Assembly: GCA_016223085.1 (NCBI GenBank)
Contig: JACRPS010000033.1
Location: 41,689-105,688, forward strand
Direction of reading: 5' to 3'
From: Chloroflexota bacterium
GTDB taxonomy: Bacteria; Chloroflexota; Anaerolineae; Aggregatilineales; Phototrophicaceae
Length of the DNA stretch: 64,000 bases
The notes beneath the pieces are model-generated. The model worked only from the letters and a program-made list of their open reading frames with translations, was not told the origin of the DNA and did no database searches. Both the position numbers and the translations under genes were made by a program. How positions within the stretch are numbered: position 1 is the stretch's first letter; each line of letters opens with the position of its first letter. Below are positions 22,530 through 30,122 of the stretch, piece by piece.

Positions 22530-24518
22530 TTACTCTCCATCAGGGAACGGGGGCGGCAGCGGCTGGGTGAAGTCCTGCGTCTCCCAGGCCTGTGCCATCG
22601 CGTCCACGTTGTTGATCGTGACGATGTCCATGCCGGAGTTGGTGAAGTCTTCGAACGGTGTGCCGTAGATCACATGGTCATACAGCATATGCACCGTGTC
22701 GTAACCCCAGCCCCAGTACTTCTGCCCGACGAGGCCGTCCAGCAGGCCGTCCTTCAGCCATTCCAGTTCGACCGGCAGGGTATCAAACGCGACCGCCTTC
22801 ATGTCGCCTTCAGGCCGCAGCGCGGCTTCTTCAAACAGTGGCATCGCGCCACGCCCGGCGAAGATCGGCCATAGGCCAACAAAGAACCAGCCGTCCAGAT
22901 CAGGATAGGACTGCATCGTTTCCTCGACCACCTGCACGCCCAGGTTGATGTCGTCGTTGCAGGCCACCGTCGTCACAATTTCGATGCCGGGGTACTGCGC
23001 GACGTAATCCTTGAAGCCCTGGATGCGCTGTTCCAGATTGGGCGCGCCGGGGACGCCGGTCAGCAGCGCGACCTGGCCTTCTTCGCCCATTGCCCGCACC
23101 AGCAGTTCACCGGCGGCGCGGCCACCTTCGTAGTTACTCACCCCCAGGTAGGTCAGGCGCTGCGATTCGGGTGAGTCGCTGTCCCAGGTCATGGTGCTGA
23201 CGCCGGCGGCAATCGCGCTGTTAATCGGCTCAACACAGCCGGCATCGCTGTTGCAGGACACACCCATCGCGTCCACGCCTTCCGCGACGGCATCGGCCAT
23301 CACGCGCGCCTGTTCGGCCATGTCAGAAGCGACCGAACCACGATACAGACATTCCACTTCAAACGGCCCGGCTTCGGTCAGTTCGGCGGCAGCCGTTTCG
23401 CAGCCGACCTTGCCCAGTTCAAAAACAGGGTTATTCAGCGCCTTCGGAATCCAGGCGATGCTGAATTTGCCATCTTCCGGCGGGAAAGCGGGCGGCAGCG
23501 CCTGGGTGAAATCCTGCGTCTCCCACGCCTGCGCCATCGCGTCCACGTTAGCCGGAGTCACGATGTCCATGCCGGAGTTGGTGAACGACTCAAATTCGGC
23601 GCCGTTGACGATCTTGTCGTAGATCATGTAAACGGTGTCGTAGCCCCAGCCCCAGTACTTCTGCCCAACCAGGCCGTCCAGCAGCCCTTCCTGTAGCCAT
23701 TCCAGTTCAACCGGCAGCGTATCAAACGCGACCGCTTTCAGGTCGCCTTCAGCGCGCAGGGCGGCTTCTTCAAACAGTGGCATCGCGCCGCGCCCGGCGA
23801 AGATCGGCCACAGGCCGACGAAGAACCAGCCGTTCAGGTCGGGGTTCGACTGCATCGTTTCCTCGACTACCTGAACGCTCAGGTTGATGTCGTCGTTGCC
23901 GGCCACTGTCGTCACGATTTCAATACCGGGGAACTTGGCAACGTAGTCCTTGAAGCCCTGGATACGCTGTTCCAGATTGGGTGCGCCGGGCACGCCGGTC
24001 AGCAGCGCAACTTTGCCTTCCGTCCCCATCTCGCGGATGAGCAGGTCAGCCGCCGCGCGGCCACCGAGGTAGTTGCTGACGCCCAGATACGTGAAGCGGT
24101 TCGATTCGGGCGAGTCGCTGTCCCAGGTCATGACCGGGATGCCGGCGTCAATTGCGCTGTTGATTGGCTCCACACAGCCCGCGTCGCTGTTGCAGGAGAC
24201 ACCAATCGCGTCCACGCCCTGCGCCACCGCGTCCGCCATGACACGGGCCTGTTCCGCCATGTCGGAGGCGACGGAACCCATGTACAGACATTCAACCTCG
24301 TAAGGTCCCTGTTCGGTCAGTTCCTTGGCAGCGGTTTCGCAGCCCACCTTGCCCAGTTCAAAAACGGGGTTGTTCAACGCCTTGGGTATCCAGGCGATGG
24401 TCAGTTTCCCGTCTTCCAGCCCCTTCGGGGTATCCTGAGCGACGGCGATGCTGGCAACTGGCGCCAGGGTCAGCGCCACCAGCACAGCGATGAACCATAA
24501 AACGGATACTTTCTTCAT
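22530..24518 (-). CDS. Sugar-type substrate-binding protein with an internal tandem duplication
   Basis: The protein has 662 residues, about twice the usual size. A Sec signal peptide (about 1-28, ending SIAVAQ) is followed by two nearly identical periplasmic-binding-protein type I domains. Each begins (T/S)IAWIPKALNNPVFELGK and ends QAWETQDFTQ(A/P)LPP. The repeat period is 313 residues (939 bases, for example the shared segment at 23452 and 24391), and the copies are very alike in DNA, so the duplication is fairly recent. Each domain keeps GVSCNSDAGCVEPINSAI and TWDSDSPES. The product should capture the ligand for the RbsA/RbsC-like importer downstream. There is no lipobox. Fused double binding proteins are unusual for this family; a repeat-collapse artefact is unlikely because the copies differ at many positions. 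Confidence 0.9.
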   Translation of the reverse strand: MKKVSVLWFIAVLVALTLAPVASIAVAQDTPKGLEDGKLTIAWIPKALNNPVFELGKVGCETAAKELTEQGPYEVECLYMGSVASDMAEQARVMADAVAQGVDAIGVSCNSDAGCVEPINSAIDAGIPVMTWDSDSPESNRFTYLGVSNYLGGRAAADLLIREMGTEGKVALLTGVPGAPNLEQRIQGFKDYVAKFPGIEIVTTVAGNDDINLSVQVVEETMQSNPDLNGWFFVGLWPIFAGRGAMPLFEEAALRAEGDLKAVAFDTLPVELEWLQEGLLDGLVGQKYWGWGYDTVYMIYDKIVNGAEFESFTNSGMDIVTPANVDAMAQAWETQDFTQALPPAFPPEDGKFSIAWIPKALNNPVFELGKVGCETAAAELTEAGPFEVECLYRGSVASDMAEQARVMADAVAEGVDAMGVSCNSDAGCVEPINSAIAAGVSTMTWDSDSPESQRLTYLGVSNYEGGRAAGELLVRAMGEEGQVALLTGVPGAPNLEQRIQGFKDYVAQYPGIEIVTTVACNDDINLGVQVVEETMQSYPDLDGWFFVGLWPIFAGRGAMPLFEEAALRPEGDMKAVAFDTLPVELEWLKDGLLDGLVGQKYWGWGYDTVHMLYDHVIYGTPFEDFTNSGMDIVTINNVDAMAQAWETQDFTQPLPPPFPDGE

Positions 24519-24549
24519 AGAAGCGGCCTCCTAAACTTTATACTATCGC

Positions 24550-24566
24550 AACCGGGAAGCCCGGTT
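24550..24566 (-). promoter_or_regulatory. Candidate operator palindrome upstream of the ABC transporter operon
   Basis: A perfect inverted repeat AACCGGG-AAG-CCCGGTT lies 32 bases before the binding-protein start codon, between a TTGACC element (complement of 24569-24574) and a TATAAA/GATAGT region (24537-24547). The location is that of a repressor operator. No regulator gene is adjacent. Confidence 0.45.
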
Positions 24567-24651
24567 ACGGTCAAAACAAATGGATAGTAAAGGAATGGAT
24601 TATCGCCTGGCAGTTCCTCATGGACATGTATACAGCTACCAGAACAGGCTG

Positions 24652-24858
24652 TTACCGAGGATAGGACTTGATGGCATTGCTACTCCGCTTTCCCATTGAT
24701 TGTAGTCCATCAAAGCCAAGCGGTTAGTATCAATCGTACTGAAAATGGATGAGGTTTGGCAGTTCGCCGCATGCATCTGCCAGAATGGGCGTGATTGTAA
24801 AACCGATTCTACAATTGCGCAACTAACAGGCTGCTGCGATACACCCTATCCTCGGTAA
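24652..24858. repeat. Widely spaced perfect 14-bp inverted repeat
   Basis: TTACCGAGGATAGG at 24652-24665 recurs as its exact reverse complement at 24845-24858, with about 180 bases between. The word AACAGGCTG also occurs near both arms (24643-24651 and about 24825). It could mark a decayed miniature element or paired regulator sites; no open frame lies inside. Confidence 0.55.
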
Positions 24859-24880
24859 AACAGAGGTGACCAGGCACAGG

Positions 24881-24886
24881 TATAAT
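24881..24886 (+). promoter_or_regulatory. -10 box of the copper/haem-oxidase accessory cluster
   Basis: A perfect TATAAT ends nine bases before the ATG at 24896, implying a very short or absent 5' leader. No good -35 element is seen at the proper distance. Confidence 0.45.
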
Positions 24887-24895
24887 GAGGCGATC

Positions 24896-25315
24896 ATGCC
24901 AACTCTGACACGCTACTTTATCAAGACCGGCCTGCTGTATTTCATTCTGGCGCTGTCGCTGGGGGTGGCCCTGCTGGCGCGGCCCCTGCTGCGGCTACCG
25001 GCAGCGTTTGTGACCTTCACCCCGGTGTACATTCACCTGCTGATGGTGGGCTGGGTGACACAGCTTATCATCGGCGTGGTGTACTGGATGTTCCCCAAAT
25101 ACTCCAAAGACCATCCGCGCGGCAGCGAAATGCTGGGCTGGATAACCTATGTGCTGCTTAACGCGGGCTTGGTGCTGCGGGCGATTGGTGAGCCGCTGGG
25201 GGCGAATCAGCCCGGCGGTGTGGCCGGATCGCTGCTGGCGCTGTCCGCGCTGTTCCAGTTGGTCGCCGGTTGGGCGTTTGTGATCAATACCTGGGGGCGG
25301 GTGAAGGAGCGTTGA
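24896..25315 (+). CDS. Small COX1/NnrS-like four-helix membrane protein
   Basis: This 139-residue membrane protein has four predicted helices. The signature HLLMVGWVTQLIIGVVYWMFPKYSKDHPRG matches the pattern H-x4-GW-x2-Q-x3-G-x2-(Y/F)W-x2-P found in cytochrome c oxidase subunit I and NnrS-like haem proteins, where the histidine binds haem. It is far too short for an oxidase subunit. The gene immediately downstream encodes a second protein with the same pattern. The following genes encode PCuAC and Sco copper chaperones, which points to a role in assembling or sensing a haem-copper centre. I start it at 24896, directly after the -10 box; an upstream in-frame ATG would fall inside the promoter. 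Confidence 0.75.
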   Translation: MPTLTRYFIKTGLLYFILALSLGVALLARPLLRLPAAFVTFTPVYIHLLMVGWVTQLIIGVVYWMFPKYSKDHPRGSEMLGWITYVLLNAGLVLRAIGEPLGANQPGGVAGSLLALSALFQLVAGWAFVINTWGRVKER

Positions 25316-25316
25316 C

Positions 25317-25745
25317 GTGCCGCGATTAACCGTCTGGATGGTGCGCGCCGCGCTGCTGCATCTCGGAACTGCCTTTACCATTGGCGCGCTGATGCTGTTC
25401 CACAAGGGTAATCCACTGGATGCCGGTATCTGGCGGCTGCTGGCGGCGCACATGGATTTTGCCCTGTTGGGCTGGACCATGCAGTTGGCGATGGGAGTCG
25501 CCTTCTGGATTATGCCGCGCCTGTCCGGCGAACGAAAATACGGCGTGGTGTGGCTGGCCTGGCTGGCGTTTGGGCTGATAAACGCTGGCGTTCTGGCGGT
25601 GGCCGTCAGCCCCTGGTTTGGAACGGCAGGCAATGTGCTGGCGCTGGCGGGACGCGCCTCCGAACTGGGAGCCGCCGTCGTGTTTGCGATCCATATCTGG
25701 CCGCGCGTGAAAGCCTTTGGCGCTACGACTGGCAAAACCCCCTGA
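25317..25745 (+). CDS. Small COX1/NnrS-like four-helix membrane protein, paralogue of the preceding gene
   Basis: This 142-residue protein has four membrane helices and the segment HMDFALLGWTMQLAMGVAFWIMPRLSGER, aligning position by position with the haem-ligand-like motif of the gene before it. An additional histidine occurs in the last helix (FAIHIWPRVKA). It starts with a GTG one base after the preceding stop and has AAGGAG at the right distance, so the two are an operon and probably form a heterodimer with eight helices. Function is unknown; membership in a copper/haem oxidase assembly cluster is inferred from the next two genes. Confidence 0.75.
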   Translation: MPRLTVWMVRAALLHLGTAFTIGALMLFHKGNPLDAGIWRLLAAHMDFALLGWTMQLAMGVAFWIMPRLSGERKYGVVWLAWLAFGLINAGVLAVAVSPWFGTAGNVLALAGRASELGAAVVFAIHIWPRVKAFGATTGKTP

Positions 25746-25758
25746 AACATTGTGAGAA

Positions 25759-25788
25759 TTGGTACAATCCGGCGGCGATCAGTACAAT
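25759..25788 (+). promoter_or_regulatory. Candidate promoter of the PCuAC-Sco genes
   Basis: TTGGTA (25759-25764) and TACAAT (25783-25788) are separated by 18 bases and lie about 40 bases before the ATG at 25825. A second TACAAT at 25763-25768 overlaps the -35 element. Confidence 0.45.
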
Positions 25789-25824
25789 CATGGCTGCGAT
25801 GGCCGCTTCAGAAAGGGGTGTATC

Positions 25825-26847
25825 ATGTGGAAGTGGTTCGTCATTGTGTCTCTCGCTTTGACGTTTTTGATGGTGCTGCCGGTTGCTGGTCAGATGGAAA
25901 CGGTTGTTTATATCAGCAGTGCGTGGGTGCGGGCGACGGTCGCGGCGCCGGTGGCCGAAGCGACGGCGGAAACGGGCGGTATGGCGATGCATTCCGAAGC
26001 CACGCCGGAGATAGGGGGTATGAGTATGGGCGGCGTGAGCGCGGCCTATATGACGATTGAAAATCCCGGCACGAGCGCGCTGCGGCTGGTTGGGGCTGCC
26101 ACCACTGCCGCTAACATCGTTGAAATCCATGAAGTGACGATGGAAAATGACGTGATGCGGATGCGTCCGCTGGAAAACGGGTTGGAAATCCCGGCAGGCG
26201 GCAGTGTTGAACTGAAGCTGGGCGGGTATCACGTGATGCTAATGGACCTGACGCGCGAGTTTGTGCCGGGCGAAGCCATCAGCCTCACGCTGACGTTCGA
26301 GGCGCTCAATGCCGAAGGAACACCGGGCGGCACGGTGCAGGAGGTGGTGATTGGCGCGCCGATTCGTGAGGAGGCGCCGGCGCCGAACAGCCTAATTTTT
26401 GTTAACGCGTGGGCGCGCCCGACGGTGGCGGCCACGATGGGGGAAGCAACCGCCGAACCCATGCACACGGGCGGAATGGAAACGACTGCCGAAGCGCCGA
26501 TGGGCGGCATGAGCGCGGACAGCGTGAGCGCCGCCTATATGCAGATCATGAACCGGGGTGAAACGGCTGACCGGCTGGTGAGCGCGACGACCAGCGCCGC
26601 GAACCTGGTGGAAATCCATGAAGTGGTGATGGAAAACGATGTGATGAAGATGCGCCCACTGGAAAACGGGCTGGAAATTGCGGCGGGCGGCAGCGTGGAG
26701 TTGAAACCAGGCGGCTATCATATTATGCTGATGGAACTCACGCGCGAGTTTGTGCCGGGCGAGGCGATTACGCTCACGCTGAAGTTCGAGTCAGGCGCGG
26801 AAATCGAGATTGGCGTGCCAATTGAGGACCGGATGGCGATGGAATAG
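25825..26847 (+). CDS. Secreted copper chaperone with two PCuAC domains
   Basis: The protein has 340 residues. After a signal peptide (about 1-22) come two PCuAC domains repeated with a period of 163 residues (489 bases; for example the shared stretch at 26122 and 26611). Each has the copper-binding pattern: IHEVxMENDVMxMRPLENG then GGYHxMLM, with His and Met ligands. Each also has a Met/His-rich insertion (GGMAMHSEATP, EPMHTGGMETT) that may bind further copper. PCuAC takes Cu(I) extracellularly and passes it to Sco and the CuA site of cytochrome oxidase; sco follows by 15 bases. The ATG at 25825 is chosen for its signal peptide and AAAGGGG site. Two domains in tandem are less common than one. 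Confidence 0.88.
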   Translation: MWKWFVIVSLALTFLMVLPVAGQMETVVYISSAWVRATVAAPVAEATAETGGMAMHSEATPEIGGMSMGGVSAAYMTIENPGTSALRLVGAATTAANIVEIHEVTMENDVMRMRPLENGLEIPAGGSVELKLGGYHVMLMDLTREFVPGEAISLTLTFEALNAEGTPGGTVQEVVIGAPIREEAPAPNSLIFVNAWARPTVAATMGEATAEPMHTGGMETTAEAPMGGMSADSVSAAYMQIMNRGETADRLVSATTSAANLVEIHEVVMENDVMKMRPLENGLEIAAGGSVELKPGGYHIMLMELTREFVPGEAITLTLKFESGAEIEIGVPIEDRMAME

Positions 26848-26862
26848 CCGTTTGAGGATGGG

Positions 26863-27531
26863 ATGACGGTACAACCGAGCAAGGGGAAAACTACAACTTA
26901 CGTTCTGCTGGCGCTGGTGCTGCTGACGATTGCTGCGATCATCTACGTGGTGTATCGTTCGGTATCGCGGCCTGCTGAGCCGGTCGTTCCGGCGATCAGC
27001 GAGACACAGTACACCGGCACGGAATACGACCCGCCCGTGCAGTTGAGCGCCTTTACCATGCCCGGCAGCCGGGGCGGACCGATAAGCCTGAGCGATCTCA
27101 ACGGCAAATGGTCGCTGGTGTTTTTTGGTTACACCCACTGCCCGGATTTTTGCCCACTGACGCTGGCGGAATTTAAGCAGGTAAAACAGGCGCTGGGCGA
27201 ACAGGCCGACGAGGTGCAGTTTGTGTTTATCAGCGTGGACGGGCAGCGCGACACGGCGGATGCGCTGCGCGACTATCTGGCGCGCTTCGACCCGGCGTTT
27301 ATCGGCCTGTCCGGTGACGACGAAACGCTGGCGCGCATCGGGCCGGAGTACGGACTGTTCTACGAGCGCCGCGCGGATACCGGGTCGCAGGCCAATTATC
27401 TGGTAGACCACACGACGCGGACGTACCTGGTTGACCCCAACGGTCTGCTGCGCGTGACGTATGCCTATGGCACGGAGCCGGACATCATCGCCGAAAGCAT
27501 CCGCCAGCAGATGGAAAAGGTGAAAACGTAA
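26863..27531 (+). CDS. Sco1/SenC copper chaperone for cytochrome oxidase
   Basis: This 222-residue protein is anchored by one N-terminal helix (about 12-34) and has a thioredoxin-like domain. The Cu-binding CPDFC motif is at about residues 94-98 (GYTHCPDFCPLTL), and the essential histidine is in VDHTTRTYLVDP (about 180). It delivers copper to, or reduces the cysteines of, the CuA centre of cytochrome c oxidase on the outer face of the membrane. It follows the PCuAC gene by 15 bases, the classic partnership. A strong hairpin terminates the operon right after it. Confidence 0.92.
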   Translation: MTVQPSKGKTTTYVLLALVLLTIAAIIYVVYRSVSRPAEPVVPAISETQYTGTEYDPPVQLSAFTMPGSRGGPISLSDLNGKWSLVFFGYTHCPDFCPLTLAEFKQVKQALGEQADEVQFVFISVDGQRDTADALRDYLARFDPAFIGLSGDDETLARIGPEYGLFYERRADTGSQANYLVDHTTRTYLVDPNGLLRVTYAYGTEPDIIAESIRQQMEKVKT

Positions 27532-27534
27532 TGC

Positions 27535-27565
27535 GGTAGGGACACGCCGCCGCCGTGTCCCTACC
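27535..27565. terminator. Bidirectional terminator between sco and pyrF
   Basis: A perfect 12-bp stem pairs 27535-27546 (GGTAGGGACACG) with 27554-27565 around a 7-base loop. On the plus strand it is followed by TACGATTTTAA, and it lies between two convergent operons, 3 bases after the sco stop. Confidence 0.75.
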
Positions 27566-27572
27566 TACGATT

Positions 27573-28370
27573 TTAACGGTAACGGTTGATTTCGTCGCGC
27601 AGCGCTCGTGCCGCTGCGGCAGGGTCATCGGCAAACAGGATGCTGCGCGAAGCGTTGACGATGATGCCTTTACCGGCGTGGTTCAGCCCGGCGCGCACCG
27701 TCGCCTGCACGTCGCCGCCCTGTGCGCCGATGCCCGGCACCAGAAACGTCATGTCGCCCACGCTCTCGCGGATGCGGCGCATTTCGTCAGGGTAGGTCGC
27801 GCCCACCACCAGCATACAGTTGCCGTTACCGTTCCACTCGCGGCTAACCTGTTCCGCCACCACCAGCCATAACGGTCTGCCTCCGATCTGCAAATCCTGA
27901 AATTCGCCCGCACCGGGATTCGAGGTGCGGCACAGGATGATGCAGCCCTTGTCTGCCCGCGCCAGGAACGGCTGCAACGCTTCCCGCCCCAGATAGGGAT
28001 GCAGCGTTACAGCGTCAAATCCCAGTTCGTCAAAAATCGCGCTGGCATAAGCCTCGTTGGTGCTGCCGATGTCGGCGCGTTTGGCGTCGCAGATCGTCAA
28101 AATATCAGGATGATGCTGACGCAGGTACTCCATCGTCAATTTAAGTTCGTGAAGTCCCCGCTCGCCGCGTGCTTCGTAGAACGCCATATTCGGCTTATAA
28201 GCGGCGGCGTAGGGGTGTGTCTGGTCAATGATGAAGCGGTTAAACGCAAATTGAGGAAATTCGTCAGTCTGATATGACGCCGGGATATGCCCATACTCGG
28301 TATCCAGACCAACGCACAGCAGCGAATTCACGGTGTCCGCGCGGGCATTAAACTTAGCTACCGCTCGCAC
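27573..28370 (-). CDS. pyrF: Orotidine 5'-phosphate decarboxylase (type 2)
   Basis: This 265-residue TIM barrel carries the catalytic CDAKRADIGST segment (Lys-Asp pair) and the type 2 features LCVGLDTEYGHIP near the start and FLVPGIGAQGGD near the end. It makes UMP from orotidine monophosphate, the last step of de novo pyrimidine synthesis. The start is a GTG that overlaps pyrE by 13 bases. It is the last gene of the pyrB-C-D-E-F operon. Confidence 0.93.
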   Translation of the reverse strand: MRAVAKFNARADTVNSLLCVGLDTEYGHIPASYQTDEFPQFAFNRFIIDQTHPYAAAYKPNMAFYEARGERGLHELKLTMEYLRQHHPDILTICDAKRADIGSTNEAYASAIFDELGFDAVTLHPYLGREALQPFLARADKGCIILCRTSNPGAGEFQDLQIGGRPLWLVVAEQVSREWNGNGNCMLVVGATYPDEMRRIRESVGDMTFLVPGIGAQGGDVQATVRAGLNHAGKGIIVNASRSILFADDPAAAARALRDEINRYR

Positions 28371-29002
28371 GTGTGCCCCCAGGTGTACGGGTCCTTAAAC
28401 CACTGATTCACGACGGCCATCTGCTCCTGATTCAGTTTACCCATCAGCAGGGCTTCTTCCATGATGACGGTGAAGTTGGTCAGCGTGTGCAGTTGGACGG
28501 CGGCCTGCGTGAAGGCGCGCGCCGCCTCGGCAAAGTTGTAACCAACAATCGCCAGCACGTGTTCGACCAACGCGCCTTCCGCCCGCAATGCCCCCACGCT
28601 GTCCAGGCTGCTGCCGCCGGTTGTGACCAAATCTTCCACCAGCAGAACACGCCTGCCGGTCACATCCCCGCCTTCGACCCGCTTTTGCTTGCCATGTTCC
28701 TTGGCTTCCTTGCGGACGAACACCGATGGGCGGCCCAGTGCGTAGGCCAGCGCCGAACTGTGAGGGATGCCACCGACCGCCACACCCGCCAGCGCATCAA
28801 ATGCCAGTTGTTCGGCTTCGATAACGGTTTGAAAACCTTCGATAACCGTGTGCCACTGTGCTGGGTGAAACGGCAGCACGCGGTTGTCCACATAGATGGG
28901 CGAAAGGATGCCGGACTTAAACGTGATCGGCTTATCCGGTGAGAAGCCAACGGCGTTAACTTCCAGCAGGGTGCGGGCGACCCGCGCATGCAGTTCTTCC
29001 AC
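28358..29002 (-). CDS. pyrE: Orotate phosphoribosyltransferase
   Basis: This 214-residue enzyme converts orotate and PRPP to orotidine monophosphate. The PRPP loop is VLLVEDLVTTGGSS, preceded by the GVAVGGIPHSSALAYALG loop and VRKEAKEHGKQKRVEG. An open frame extends further upstream, but the family start is at VEELHARVARTLLEV. I use the GTG complementary to 29000-29002, which has AAAGGGA nine bases upstream. This start lies 47 bases inside pyrD, an unusually long overlap that suggests tight coupling. Confidence 0.9.
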   Translation of the reverse strand: MEELHARVARTLLEVNAVGFSPDKPITFKSGILSPIYVDNRVLPFHPAQWHTVIEGFQTVIEAEQLAFDALAGVAVGGIPHSSALAYALGRPSVFVRKEAKEHGKQKRVEGGDVTGRRVLLVEDLVTTGGSSLDSVGALRAEGALVEHVLAIVGYNFAEAARAFTQAAVQLHTLTNFTVIMEEALLMGKLNQEQMAVVNQWFKDPYTWGHTCER

Positions 29003-30122
29003 GTTCCAGTTCCCTTTCGATGACTGCCGCTGCCAGCGGCCCACGATAAATGAGCGCCGACCAGTACTGAACGGCGGCTGCGCCACTCGATAGAAATGCC
29101 TGCGCCGTGTCGCCATCCAGCGCGCCGCCGCAGCCGATGATGTCAACGGCGTAACCATAATGTGCCTTTTCCTGTGCCAGACAGCGGGCTGCCTCCAGCG
29201 CATGTTGGTGCAGCCGTCCGCCGCCAACGCCGGCGGTTAGAACGGAGTCGGTGGGCGTGGGACGCGACAGGGTGTTGGTAGCGATCACGCCGCGCACGCC
29301 GACTTCGTGAAACACACGCATGAGGATGCCGTACTGCTCCGCTGCCAGTCCCGGGCTGATTTTCACCCACAGCGGCGTATTCACCTGCTTCGCTCGCAAC
29401 AGGGTTACGACCGCGCCACACAGCCGGCGTGTCTGGTCTTCGGTCTGGCGTCCGGTTGGGTCATCTTCCGTGTTGGGGCAGCTTAGGTTGAGCGTAAACC
29501 AGGCCGGACGGATACCCTGCTCAATAAACGCGCCAAATGCTTCAAGGACTTCTGCCGTTTCCTGCTCCGGGTCGGTGACGCCAGGGCTGGCAGCGACGTT
29601 AATGCCAAACTGCGCCGGCAGATCATGACGATGACGCGCTAAAAAAGCGGCGGCAACGCGCGCCCCGGGGTTTTTGAGGCCAATGCGGTTCTGGGTCGAA
29701 CGGGCTGCTTCGTCGCGCCAGACAACTTCACCGGGATTGCCGAGGCGGGGATGGCGTGTGAACGAGCCAAACTCGACCAGTCCGGCCAGCGCGGGCATCG
29801 AGCGCCAGCCCGGCATGATGTTCCTGCCGCCGGCGACGGCGACAAGCGCGTCCGTCTCATCGGCAAAGCCTTCGCCCTTCACCAGTCCGGCGGCGAGAAT
29901 CAACGGTGACCGCAGGGTAACACCGCCGGTTCGGACATAATGGGATTTCGTGATGAGGCGGCGCAGGCGGACCAGCAGCCCGCACAGCAGCGGGGAACGG
30001 TCGAGCCACGTCAGCAGGCGCAGCATCCGGCGGTGTGCGTCCTGCGCCGAGGAGCGAAATATCAATGGGCGAATAATCTGCTCATAGAGGATTTGGTAGG
30101 CGGCAAAAAAGTAATCACTCAT
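28956..30122 (-). CDS. pyrD: Dihydroorotate dehydrogenase, class 2-length with class 1-like cysteine
   Basis: The product has 388 residues. An N-terminal helical extension (about 1-50) is typical of membrane-associated, quinone-dependent class 2 enzymes. The FMN barrel has FTLNLSCPNTEDD: the catalytic position, normally serine in class 2 (NISSPNT), is cysteine as in class 1. Other family landmarks are altered (LAAGLVKGEGF, and FGSFTRHPRLGNPGE in place of the usual GTVTP segment), although NRIGLKNPGA and WVKISPG are kept. It oxidises dihydroorotate to orotate in the fourth pyrimidine step. It overlaps pyrC by 4 bases (ATGA) and pyrE by 47. The operon makes the pyrimidine role secure; the electron acceptor is uncertain. 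Confidence 0.88.
   Translation of the reverse strand: MSDYFFAAYQILYEQIIRPLIFRSSAQDAHRRMLRLLTWLDRSPLLCGLLVRLRRLITKSHYVRTGGVTLRSPLILAAGLVKGEGFADETDALVAVAGGRNIMPGWRSMPALAGLVEFGSFTRHPRLGNPGEVVWRDEAARSTQNRIGLKNPGARVAAAFLARHRHDLPAQFGINVAASPGVTDPEQETAEVLEAFGAFIEQGIRPAWFTLNLSCPNTEDDPTGRQTEDQTRRLCGAVVTLLRAKQVNTPLWVKISPGLAAEQYGILMRVFHEVGVRGVIATNTLSRPTPTDSVLTAGVGGGRLHQHALEAARCLAQEKAHYGYAVDIIGCGGALDGDTAQAFLSSGAAAVQYWSALIYRGPLAAAVIERELERGRTACAGRPHPAGS

Larger units (their letters stand above)
24519..24895 (+). other. 377-base intergenic region between divergent operons
   Basis: No gene is visible. It holds the binding-protein ribosome binding site (GGAGG on the minus strand near 24527), a palindrome at 24550-24566, a widely spaced 14-bp inverted repeat (24652-24665 and 24845-24858), and a TATAAT box at 24881-24886 for the plus-strand gene. 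Confidence 0.7.

Noticed and set aside
22530..24518. Two separate binding-protein genes or an assembly duplication
   Set aside because: The frame is open across both units with only one signal peptide, and the two units differ at many bases, so a true fused duplication is the simplest reading.
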